Shown: piece by piece, positions 1-4,957 of the stretch
How the letters are laid out: each line of letters opens with the position of its first letter
Numbering within the stretch: the stretch's first letter is position 1
Source of the DNA: Oribacterium sp.
GTDB lineage: Bacteria > Bacillota_A > Clostridia > Lachnospirales > Lachnospiraceae
Direction of reading: 5' to 3'
Length of the DNA stretch: 5,843 nucleotides
Assembly: GCA_017940955.1 (NCBI GenBank)
Contig: JAGAXP010000261.1
Span: 1-5,843, forward strand
The notes under the pieces: model-generated
The model's database searches: none
The model's input: the letters and a program-made list of their open reading frames with translations, nothing else
What the model was told of the DNA's origin: nothing
Position numbers and translations under genes: made by a program

Positions 1-143
1 ACACAGCAGACGACGTAGTAAACGCATGGATGGCATCACCTACACACAGAGCAAACATCTTAAAGCCTGACTTCACAACATGCGCAATCTCAACAACAAC
101 TCAGAACGGAAGAACATACTGGGCACAGGAATTCGGAATCTAA
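1..143 (+). CDS. CAP/SCP-domain (YkwD-like) secreted protein, C-terminal end only
   Basis: Partial gene entering from the left edge; the frame starts at base 3 and reads 46 residues to a TAA at 141-143. The visible part contains the hallmark end of the CAP (SCP/PR-1, YkwD-type) domain: an alternation WMASPTHRANIL, in which the W-x-x-S-x-x-H-R-x-N-I-L pattern includes the conserved His, followed by a strand with one Cys and the closing YWAQEFG motif, which corresponds to the usual Y-W-x-Q-x-F-G near the C-terminus. Bacterial members are normally secreted or cell-surface proteins, and their biochemical role is mostly unknown. The signal peptide and front part lie outside the window. Transcription should stop at the hairpin at 194-226. 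The family call is strong; the substrate and function cannot be inferred from this fragment. Confidence 0.88.
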   Translation, partial: TADDVVNAWMASPTHRANILKPDFTTCAISTTTQNGRTYWAQEFGI

Positions 144-193
144 TAAATAGAAAATAATAAACTTCTCATTATAAAATATACCTCCTTATATAG

Positions 194-230
194 AAGACCC
201 CATCAGAAATCTGATGGGGTCTTTTATTAT
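194..230. terminator. Strong, probably bidirectional Rho-independent terminator
   Basis: A perfect 13-bp stem (194-206 with 211-223) encloses the loop AAAT, and the right arm runs into TTTTATTATT. It sits between two convergent genes: the CAP gene (stop at 143) and the HxlR gene on the minus strand (stop at 231-233). The T-tract is good for the plus strand; read from the minus strand the stem is preceded by A-rich sequence and followed by a weaker CTATATA tract, so it could serve both genes. Confidence 0.9.
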
Positions 231-575
231 TTATAGATTTTCTTCGCCCCATTTTTTAAGATCAAGAAGGATTGGGATGAGGTTTTTTGTTTTCTCAGTG
301 AGATTGTATTCGACCCTGACAGGCATTTCATCGTATTGTTTTCGTTCTACAAGTCCGTCTGCCTCCAGCTCTTTCAAAGAGTTAGCGAGCATTGTGTTGG
401 TGATTCCATGTATAGAACGACGTAAATCCCCATAACGCACGATATCATTCTTATCTATGACACAGAGGATCATGATCTTCCACTTTCCGCCAATCTTATC
501 AATTATTTTTTTTAGCCCACAATTCTGTCCTGCAATATCTTCACATAATGGTTCATGGTTCTCTTTTTTTCTCAT
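231..575 (-). CDS. HxlR-family winged-helix transcriptional regulator
   Basis: A 114-residue protein of normal HxlR length. The family signature is complete: GGKW at residues 29-32, the RYGDLR segment at 47-52, the recognition region around GITNTMLANSLKELE, the wing with LVERKQY and the P-x-R-VEY-x-LTE motif at 85-94. I choose the ATG at 575-573 because AAGGA lies about 10 nt upstream. A GTG at 635 would add 20 residues but lies inside the promoter -10 region, so it is unlikely. HxlR proteins bind DNA as dimers; several (YodB, HypR in Bacillus) sense oxidants or electrophiles through an N-terminal cysteine and control adjacent oxidoreductase genes. Here Cys11, Cys19 and Cys38 are present, and the gene is divergent from a thioredoxin operon. 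Control of that operon in response to thiol stress is inference. Confidence 0.93.
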   Translation of the reverse strand: MRKKENHEPLCEDIAGQNCGLKKIIDKIGGKWKIMILCVIDKNDIVRYGDLRRSIHGITNTMLANSLKELEADGLVERKQYDEMPVRVEYNLTEKTKNLIPILLDLKKWGEENL

Positions 576-614
576 GGTATACTTTTCCTTACTAGATAAA
601 TAAAAACTGCGTAC

Positions 615-642
615 TTGATATATATTATATACCACATATAAT
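615..642 (+). promoter_or_regulatory. Promoter of the thioredoxin/ccdA-tlpA operon
   Basis: TTGATA (615-620), a 16-bp spacer and a perfect TATAAT (637-642) give a strong sigma-A-type promoter. It predicts a start near 649 and a leader of about 75 nt before the thioredoxin ATG at 725. Confidence 0.7.
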
Positions 643-643
643 A
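623..643. promoter_or_regulatory. Inverted repeat formed by two overlapping divergent -10 boxes; candidate HxlR operator
   Basis: TATTATA (623-629), a 7-bp gap and TATAATA (637-643) form a perfect inverted repeat. The right arm contains the plus-strand TATAAT; the left arm contains TATAAT on the minus strand (629-624), the likely -10 box of the HxlR gene, predicting a start near 617 and a leader of about 40 nt. I see no good minus-strand -35. A protein bound here would occlude both promoters. That the HxlR protein binds here is inference; the site is AT-rich, so symmetry by chance is possible. Confidence 0.45.
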
Positions 644-695
644 AGATTATCAGCTGAGAAATACAAGTAGTGAAATAAAGATATTATTGAAAGGG

Positions 696-710
696 CGCTG
701 AGAATCAGCG
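696..710 (+). other. Small hairpin in the thioredoxin leader
   Basis: CGCTGA (696-701) and TCAGCG (705-710) form a 6-bp GC-rich stem with the loop GAA, directly before the ribosome site AAAGG (712-716) of the thioredoxin gene. There is no T-run, so it is not a terminator; it may stabilise the mRNA or affect ribosome access. Confidence 0.4.
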
Positions 711-724
711 TAAAGGTTAATACT

Positions 725-1042
725 ATGGAATACAGATTTACAAGGGATAATTTTGACAAAGAAGTAGTGAACAGTGATGTGCCAGTACTGGTTGATTTTT
801 ATGCAGACTGGTGTGGTCCATGCAAGATGATGGGACCTGTAGTTGAAGAGCTTGCCGAAGAGTATGACGGAAGGTTTAAGGTAGGTAAGGTTAATGTTGA
901 CCAGCAGCCTGAACTTGCCCAGAGATATGGTGTGATGAGCATTCCTTTTTTTGCATTTATCAAGAATGGCAGTCTCTGCGACAGTGAATTGGGTGCAATT
1001 CCAAAGGAACGACTTGTCAGAAAAATGGAAACAATGGTATAA
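725..1042 (+). CDS. trxA: Thioredoxin (WCGPC), cytosolic
   Basis: A 105-residue single-domain thioredoxin, the normal length. The active site WCGPC is at residues 29-33 after the buried strand VLVDFYADW; the conserved cis-proline is Pro74 in the SIPFF segment; the buried Asp (Asp24) is present. There is no signal peptide, so it acts in the cytoplasm, exchanging dithiol for disulfide, normally recharged by thioredoxin reductase (not seen in this window). An extra Cys85 lies where the family normally has no cysteine. Ribosome site AAAGG is 8 nt before the ATG. It is first in an operon: 41 nt separate its stop from the CcdA-TlpA gene, with no terminator between. The pairing suggests it is the electron donor to the CcdA channel, the known role of thioredoxin for DsbD and CcdA. 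It may be a second, dedicated thioredoxin rather than the main one. Confidence 0.95.
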   Translation: MEYRFTRDNFDKEVVNSDVPVLVDFYADWCGPCKMMGPVVEELAEEYDGRFKVGKVNVDQQPELAQRYGVMSIPFFAFIKNGSLCDSELGAIPKERLVRKMETMV

Positions 1043-1083
1043 GGAAGTAAGTATTTAATTAACCATGAAGGGATTAGTGTGAA

Positions 1084-2364
1084 ATGAAGCTAGATTTGAG
1101 CATTCCTATGTTGACGGTTTTTCTGCAGGGTCTTTTAAGTTTCTTTTCTCCGTGTGTCCTGCCTCTGATTCCGGTCTATATGGGATATTTGTCCGGTGGA
1201 ACAAAAGAATATGACGAGCAGGGAAATATCATATACAACAAGAGAAAAGTTATGATAAATACATTCTTTTTTGTCATAGGTGTAAGCTTTGCATTTTTCC
1301 TTTTGGGATTTGTAATGACCGGAGTAGGAAGATTTTTTAGCGGAAATCAGATTCTGTTTGCAAGGATAGGTGGAATAATAGTCATTATGTTTGGTCTTTA
1401 CCAGCTTGGTGTATTGGGAAGCAACAGTATGTTAAGCCGGGAATACCGACTATCTGTGAGATTCGAGAAAATTTCTTCATCTCCACTTATGGCTTTAATA
1501 ATGGGATTTGTTCTTAGCTTTGCATGGACACCATGTGTGGGACCGGTTTTATCAACCGTGCTTATCATGGCTTCAACAGTAGGTACAGCAGGAGCCGGGT
1601 TCATGCTTATAGCAGTATATACTCTTGGATATGTAATCCCATTTATGGCTGTAGGACTTTTTACAACTCAGCTGCTGTATTTTTTCAAGCAATATAGAAG
1701 TGTGTTGAAATATACTGTAAAGATTGGTGGAGTGTTAATGCTGCTAATGGGAGCCATGATGTTTACAGGGAGCATGAACAGGATAACGGGGTACATGTCC
1801 TCCGTAGTTGTTGAAAGCAATGAATCAATAGATGATTCCAAAAATCCTGACGATAGCAGTGATTATGATGATTCTACGGTAAGTACAGATATTTCTGAAT
1901 CGGAAAAGGACAATGTACAGGACTATGTTGATGCACCGGATTTTATTCTGTTGGACCAGTACGGGAATAGCCATTCACTTTCTGATTACAATGATAAAAT
2001 CATATTCCTTAATTTCTGGGCAACCTGGTGTCCGCCATGTAAGGCAGAGCTTCCTTATATTCAGGAACTATTTGAAGAGAACAGCATCAATGAAGATCCC
2101 GATGTAATCATACTTGGTGTGACGTTTCCTGGACTCGGTAATGAGAAGGATGCTGATGGTGTAAAAGATTTCCTCACAGCGAATGGATATACATTTCCTG
2201 TACTTTTTGATGAAAATGCTACATTGATGATACCGTATTATATTAATTCATTTCCAACAACGTTTATCATACTGCCGGGTGGAAAAGTTCTTGGATATAT
2301 ACCAGGGGGTATGACTAAAGAGATCATGCAAAATGTAATTGAACAGGCAAAAGAATTAAGCTAA
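1084..2364 (+). CDS. CcdA-type thiol electron-transfer membrane protein fused to a TlpA/ResA-like thioredoxin domain
   Basis: A 426-residue fusion. Residues 1-235 are a CcdA/DsbD-beta channel with six likely membrane segments (about 9-30, 58-80, 94-112, 133-163, 168-196, 211-232). The two redox cysteines sit in the classical motifs: Cys24 in FFSPCVLPLIP and Cys151 in AWTPCVGP. An acidic, Ser/Asp-rich linker (about 244-280) leads to a TlpA/ResA-like domain (about 284-426) with WCPPC at 315-319 and cis-Pro391 in SFPTTF. Six membrane spans put both ends on the same side; the catalytic domain is expected outside. In known systems CcdA takes electrons from cytosolic thioredoxin and reduces an outside thioredoxin-fold partner; here channel and partner are one chain. 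The ATG at 1084 has GAAGGGA (1067-1073) as ribosome site. Use in cytochrome c maturation is uncertain because no haem or cytochrome gene is nearby; repair or reduction of exported proteins is an alternative. No terminator follows the stop, perhaps lost at the downstream junction. Confidence 0.93.
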   Translation: MKLDLSIPMLTVFLQGLLSFFSPCVLPLIPVYMGYLSGGTKEYDEQGNIIYNKRKVMINTFFFVIGVSFAFFLLGFVMTGVGRFFSGNQILFARIGGIIVIMFGLYQLGVLGSNSMLSREYRLSVRFEKISSSPLMALIMGFVLSFAWTPCVGPVLSTVLIMASTVGTAGAGFMLIAVYTLGYVIPFMAVGLFTTQLLYFFKQYRSVLKYTVKIGGVLMLLMGAMMFTGSMNRITGYMSSVVVESNESIDDSKNPDDSSDYDDSTVSTDISESEKDNVQDYVDAPDFILLDQYGNSHSLSDYNDKIIFLNFWATWCPPCKAELPYIQELFEENSINEDPDVIILGVTFPGLGNEKDADGVKDFLTANGYTFPVLFDENATLMIPYYINSFPTTFIILPGGKVLGYIPGGMTKEIMQNVIEQAKELS

Positions 2365-2442
2365 GAGAAATCGTGTATAATTTGTTGTCTTCTGAACATA
2401 ATCTCTAACTGGGTTGATCGATTTAAGGGTTAACTGATTATT

Positions 2443-2529
2443 CCGCACTCGTAGCGCACCCAGTCCGCGATTCAGCCCCGCCGATTCGCTAAACAGCCCC
2501 GAAGGTTCTGTCCACAGTTCAGCCCTTCC
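2443..2529. repeat. GC-rich repeated CAGCCC motifs, possible left-end transposase-binding repeats of an IS21-type element
   Basis: This part of the 262-bp gap (2365-2626) after the ccdA-tlpA gene is abruptly GC-rich. CAGCCC occurs at 2473, 2494 and 2520, with a related CACCCAG at 2457. A longer imperfect unit can be seen twice: CCGCACTCG (2443) matches CCGATTCGC (2481), and CCGCGATTCAGCCC (2465) matches CCACAGTTCAGCCC (2512). IS21-family elements are known to carry multiple short repeats at their ends that bind the transposase; the istA-like start just downstream fits that reading. I cannot define the exact outer end or terminal inverted repeat. Confidence 0.45.
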
Positions 2530-2555
2530 TATCCGCACAATAGCACCACCAGAAT

Positions 2556-2612
2556 CTTTCCTGTAAAAAAGGCCTAACCGTTGTTGGGCATTTTGCCCGT
2601 CTTACAGGAAAG
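2556..2612 (+). promoter_or_regulatory. Structured leader before the istA remnant
   Basis: CTTTCCTGTAA (2556-2566) and TTACAGGAAAG (2602-2612) form a perfect 11-bp stem. Inside it a small hairpin GGGC (2586-2589) / GCCC (2595-2598) is seen. The right arm ends inside the ribosome site AGGAGG (2611-2616), and GGCCT (2571-2575) in the loop is complementary to AGGCC (2614-2618), which overlaps that site. Such a structure could limit translation of the transposase; this regulatory role is inference. Confidence 0.5.
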
Positions 2613-2626
2613 GAGGCCAATATAAG

Positions 2627-2902
2627 ATGGACAGGAAGATCAATGTGAAGCTCATCCAAGAGCTTCGTGCTGCCTGTCTGTCAAGGAATGTGATTGCGGA
2701 CACAAGGCACATCTCCCGGCATTCTGTCAGCGATGTGTTCGCTGTTGATGACAAAATGGGAGCGACCTACGAGGACATACGGGGGATGGAGGGGATGACA
2801 GATACAGTGCAGTTTTCCGGACTTTATATCCCGGACGACGGGGCCGTTTTCTTCAATATGAAACGATACAATGTGGCATCACACGATGATGCGGAATCTT
2901 GA
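2627..2902 (+). pseudogene. istA: IS21-family transposase IstA, N-terminal remnant joined to an unrelated tail
   Basis: A 91-residue ORF with a strong AGGAGG site 10 nt before the ATG. Residues 1-55 match my recollection of the start of IstA proteins in Clostridia: MDRKINVKLIQELR, then the helix-turn-helix region LSRNVIADTRHISRHSVSDVF (about 18-38) and the YEDIRGME stretch. Full IstA proteins are several hundred residues with a DDE catalytic domain; none of that is present. After about residue 56 (near base 2795) the sequence becomes a short tail (SGLYIPDDGAVFFNM and so on) that I do not recognise. No IstB ATPase gene follows. The element is therefore dead; at most it makes a small DNA-binding peptide. 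The tail may be the end of another gene joined by a deletion. Confidence 0.65.
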
Positions 2903-3398
2903 GCCTATTTTGAATGTTATGGAGAGATCGGCAGAATAGGAGGGGGGATTCTCAAAGGGATCTGACGGAGGAACGGATATAAACAACACATTGATTTTCC
3001 TGCATTTCCCTCAGGTCTGCTACCATAAAAAGCTCCGTTTTCCCTTGTTTTTGCCCTTGTGGGGCAAAACAAGGGAAACTTTTTTCAGTCGCAACGGTGG
3101 CAGCAGACACGCCCTCGAAGCCACGATTATGACAGAGGGCGGAAAGACAGAAAAATACGCCGCAAGCGGCTCCTGCGATACATACATAGAATGCTATCCG
3201 TAACTACAAAAAGCCTTCATAGTGGATTTCCGATAAAAATCTTCACTTTGCACTGTGAATTGTAAATTGCTGAATTAAAAGCATAAATGCAGCGATTCGG
3301 GACTGAAGCATGATTCGTGTAAGATATGGATTTTTAAGGAAAGATATACTACAATAAGTTTACATATCGCTTAATCTATTGCCGAGAAGGAAAAGACA
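2903..3398. other. 496-bp stretch without a recognisable gene
   Basis: Two Shine-Dalgarno-like runs occur (GGAGGGGGG at about 2939-2947 and GGAGG near 2967) but neither leads into a convincing gene. Two overlapping plus-strand ORFs of about 70 codons (2991-3203, 3059-3265) span the terminator hairpin at 3037-3085 and resemble no family I know, so I treat them as chance or decayed remains. GC-rich sequence at about 3086-3190 with a fairly coding-like composition may be a fragment of mobile-element DNA; beyond about 3190 it becomes AT-rich, leading to the XRE gene. I see no RNA gene. Confidence 0.5.
3037..3085 (+). terminator. Rho-independent terminator
   Basis: Left arm TTTCCCTTGTTTTTGCCC (3039-3056) pairs with GGGCAAAACAAGGGAAA (3062-3078), with one extra T bulged, around a short loop; a TTTTTT tract (3080-3085) follows. 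It is oriented to stop plus-strand transcription, for example from the istA remnant. Confidence 0.8.
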
Positions 3399-3620
3399 AT
3401 GCTGCTGAATAATATAGAGCTTGATGTGAAAACGAAATGCATAGAAGAATCGAAGACACAGGCGCGGATTGCTGAAGAATTGGGGACATCACCCGGATAT
3501 ATCAGCAGAATCGTGAACAGTAAGGAACAGATCGTAAACAAGACGTTCCTCGCTATGTTGGAGTCACTGGGATATCATGTCCGGCTTACCTATGAGAAGA
3601 TAGATAAAAGACATAACTGA
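3399..3620 (+). CDS. Small XRE-family (Cro/CI-type) helix-turn-helix regulator
   Basis: A 73-residue protein that is essentially one Cro/CI-type DNA-binding domain. The helix-turn-helix covers about residues 19-40: TQARIAEELGTS as the first helix and turn, PGYISRIVNSK as the recognition helix. The following helix (VNKTFLAMLESLGY) and a short strand (HVRLTYEK) complete the fold. The ATG is well supported by AGAAGGA (3385-3391), 7 nt upstream. It precedes the TetR gene by only 16 nt, so the two are probably co-transcribed. Small XRE proteins of this kind are usually repressors of their own or adjacent genes, or antitoxin-like partners (HipB type); no toxin gene is seen nearby. A candidate -10 box TATACT at 3345-3350 lacks a good -35. 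Target unknown. Confidence 0.85.
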   Translation: MLLNNIELDVKTKCIEESKTQARIAEELGTSPGYISRIVNSKEQIVNKTFLAMLESLGYHVRLTYEKIDKRHN

Positions 3621-3636
3621 TATTTTGGGTGAAGAT

Positions 3637-4182
3637 ATGAAACGAAAAACAGCGAAAGAGATATTGGCGGAATCCTTCCATGAGCTGGCAAAAAACAAAA
3701 ACATCGACAAGATTACCATCCAGGATATCGTGGATAACTGCGGGTATTCTACTGCCACCTTTTACCGCAACTTCAAGGACAAATACGATTTGATCGCGTG
3801 GGAGCATACAAGATGTGTTGCGAAGATCATGGGCAGGATCGATCCTTCCCACACCTGGAAGCAGGCAATGTTTGACGCCGCAGAATGGTATCACACAGAG
3901 AAGAAGTATCTTGCAAACCTGTTTCAGCACACATCCGGGCACGATTCCTTTGTGCGGTACATGACAGAGATCAGTTACGATGCAATGAAAAAGCACATCC
4001 TGGCGTCAGGCGGCAAGGAAAAACTGACCCGGCAGGAGGAATTGTACGTCCGAACGTATTGCTTGGGCGCCGTCAGCCTGACCAGCGAGTGGATTCTTGG
4101 ACTACATGAAGCTACAACCGGAGAAATAGCAGACGTCTACGTCCATTCACTTCCAGCGCCGCTGCGATATTATCTGCTCTGA
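3637..4182 (+). CDS. TetR/AcrR-family transcriptional regulator, DhaS-like C-terminus
   Basis: A 181-residue protein from the ATG at 3637; a TTG at 3625 would add four residues, but the ATG has GGGTGA just upstream and is the better start. The N-terminal TetR DNA-binding domain is clear: helix 1 KEILAESFHELAKNK (7-21), then the helix-turn-helix ITIQDIVDNCGYSTATFYRNFKDK (about 26-49) with the typical TFYRNF-K-K-Y-L motif. The C-terminal region (WYHTEKKYLANLFQH, then LYVRTYCLGAVSLTSEW) resembles the TetR_C_8 type found in DhaS and many Firmicute regulators with unknown ligands. It lies 16 nt after the XRE gene and 12 nt before the ferritin-like remnant, so it may once have controlled that reductase/ferritin operon; this is inference. 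Ligand unknown. Confidence 0.92.
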   Translation: MKRKTAKEILAESFHELAKNKNIDKITIQDIVDNCGYSTATFYRNFKDKYDLIAWEHTRCVAKIMGRIDPSHTWKQAMFDAAEWYHTEKKYLANLFQHTSGHDSFVRYMTEISYDAMKKHILASGGKEKLTRQEELYVRTYCLGAVSLTSEWILGLHEATTGEIADVYVHSLPAPLRYYLL

Positions 4183-4194
4183 TAATTACGTTAG

Positions 4195-4431
4195 AATACG
4201 GCGTATTTCTCTCGTTATGAGAGGCTGGAATATGACTGCAAGGACTCCGCCGAGGCGCTGCCCATGATAAGCAAGGCTCTGGCGCTGTTTGACGATGACT
4301 ATGTGACCAGGCACATGATCGAGGAATTCATCATTGACGAGCAAGATCATTTCAACTGGGTCAAGCGTCACCTCTGCCTGATCGAGCAGATCGGCATGGA
4401 GAACTACATCATCGAGATGCTGGGCGAGTGA
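4195..4431 (+). pseudogene. Bacterioferritin/ferritin-like protein, 5'-truncated
   Basis: The open frame runs from just after a TAG (4192-4194) to the TGA at 4429-4431, 78 codons. It has no start codon or ribosome site at its front; the first in-frame ATG is inside a helix. The sequence is the C-terminal half of a ferritin-like four-helix bundle: EALPMISKALALFDDDYV, then EEFIIDEQDHFNWVKRHL, where Glu49 and His52 form the ExxH metal motif, then LIEQIGMENYIIEML, very like the C-terminus of bacterioferritin (DEExHIDWLExxL...IGLQNYLQ). The first two helices, which carry the other half of the iron site, are missing, so it cannot form the di-iron centre. Codons are GC-rich, like the following gene and unlike the thioredoxin operon. 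The break lies at the TetR gene end, suggesting a deletion or recombination joint there. Confidence 0.75.
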
Positions 4432-4447
4432 TGAAGGAGGTTATCAT

Positions 4448-4753
4448 ATGAAAATTGCAATCTTAAACGGAAGTCCCCGGAAGGAAAACACCGCCGCTAT
4501 GGTGGATGCCTTCAAAGCGGGCGCTGAGGAGGCCGGCAACGAGGTTTGCGTGCTGCATGTGGGCAGGATGAAGATCAATGGCTGCCTCGGCTGTGAATAC
4601 TGCCACGGCAAGGGCGAGCCTCTGAACGCGGGAAAGATCGCGGAACTGACCGGCATGGACCGTAAGGTCGTGGATAAGGCCATGGCCGTGATGAAAAAGG
4701 ATGGCAGCATCGTCTCCCCTATTCGTTGCAAGTGGGAGCCGGCGGAGAAATAA
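4448..4753 (+). CDS. Chimeric ORF: FMN reductase/flavodoxin-fold N-terminus joined to a winged-helix-like C-terminus
   Basis: A 101-residue ORF with an excellent AAGGAGG site (4434-4440) 7 nt before the ATG and 16 nt after the ferritin-like stop. Residues 1-57 are the start of an NADPH-dependent FMN reductase / iron-sulfur-flavoprotein-type flavodoxin fold: first strand MKIAILNGS, the phosphate-binding GSPRKENT loop (8-15), strand VCVLHVG, and the cysteine cluster Cys46, Cys49, Cys52 in INGCLGCEYC. Family members are usually about 180-210 residues, so most of the flavin site is missing. From about residue 58 the sequence switches to PLNAGKIAELTGMDRKVVDKAM...GSIVSPIRCKW, which looks like a small winged helix: helix, helix-turn-helix, and a wing ending in SP-RC. 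This reads as an in-frame deletion fusing two neighbouring genes near base 4619. Reductase activity is unlikely; the hybrid may be expressed but of unknown use. Confidence 0.65.
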   Translation: MKIAILNGSPRKENTAAMVDAFKAGAEEAGNEVCVLHVGRMKINGCLGCEYCHGKGEPLNAGKIAELTGMDRKVVDKAMAVMKKDGSIVSPIRCKWEPAEK

Positions 4754-4768
4754 GGAAGCCACAAATGA

Positions 4769-4801
4769 CCGGTACACCTCATATGTACTGAGGTATACCG
4801 G
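4769..4801. repeat. Near-perfect 13-bp inverted repeat
   Basis: CCGGTACACCTCA (4769-4781) and TGAGGTATACCGG (4789-4801) pair at 12 of 13 positions around a 7-base loop (TATGTAC). No T-run follows on either strand, so it is not a typical terminator. It could be an mRNA-stabilising hairpin behind the chimeric gene, a protein-binding palindrome, or a REP-like element. Confidence 0.6.
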
Positions 4802-4922
4802 CATGTGTATATAAAGGCAAAGGAGCAAGTTAAGAACTTAGATATTCAATCGTGAATGATTTATTGAAAATTGAGAGGAATGAAAAGTATTATGATTCCT
4901 CAGATTTTAGAAATAGCGTTTG

Positions 4923-4951
4923 TTGACAAATGCGGTTAATAAAACTATTAT
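4923..4951 (+). promoter_or_regulatory. Consensus-like promoter
   Basis: A perfect TTGACA (4923-4928), an exact 17-bp spacer and TATTAT (4946-4951). A start near 4958 is predicted. No gene begins downstream; the next signal is a terminator ending at 5023. Confidence 0.65.
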
Positions 4952-4957
4952 TTTAGT

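Noticed and set aside
140..187. Minus-strand AAGGAGG followed 11 nt later by an ATG
   Set aside because: The ORF is only nine codons and lies behind the strong terminator at 194-226; likely chance in the intergenic region.
576..635. Longer HxlR start (GTG at 635)
   Set aside because: It overlaps the -10 region, adds residues unlike the family, and lacks the good ribosome site that the ATG at 575 has.
2991..3265. Two overlapping plus-strand ORFs of about 70 codons
   Set aside because: They read through a terminator hairpin at 3037-3085, start at weak codons and match nothing I know.
3586..3996. 136-codon minus-strand ORF opposite the TetR gene
   Set aside because: The TetR domain on the plus strand is clear; the antisense product is Cys/Val-rich with no domain.
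4444..4828. Two long minus-strand ORFs opposite the flavodoxin-like gene
   Set aside because: They are antisense to a recognisable plus-strand coding sequence with a strong ribosome site and carry no family features; GC-rich DNA leaves such frames open.
4846..4925. Short plus-strand frame near 4852 starting GTG and ending TGA at about 4926
   Set aside because: About 25 codons, no ribosome site at the right distance, overlaps the promoter at 4923; coding look is weak.
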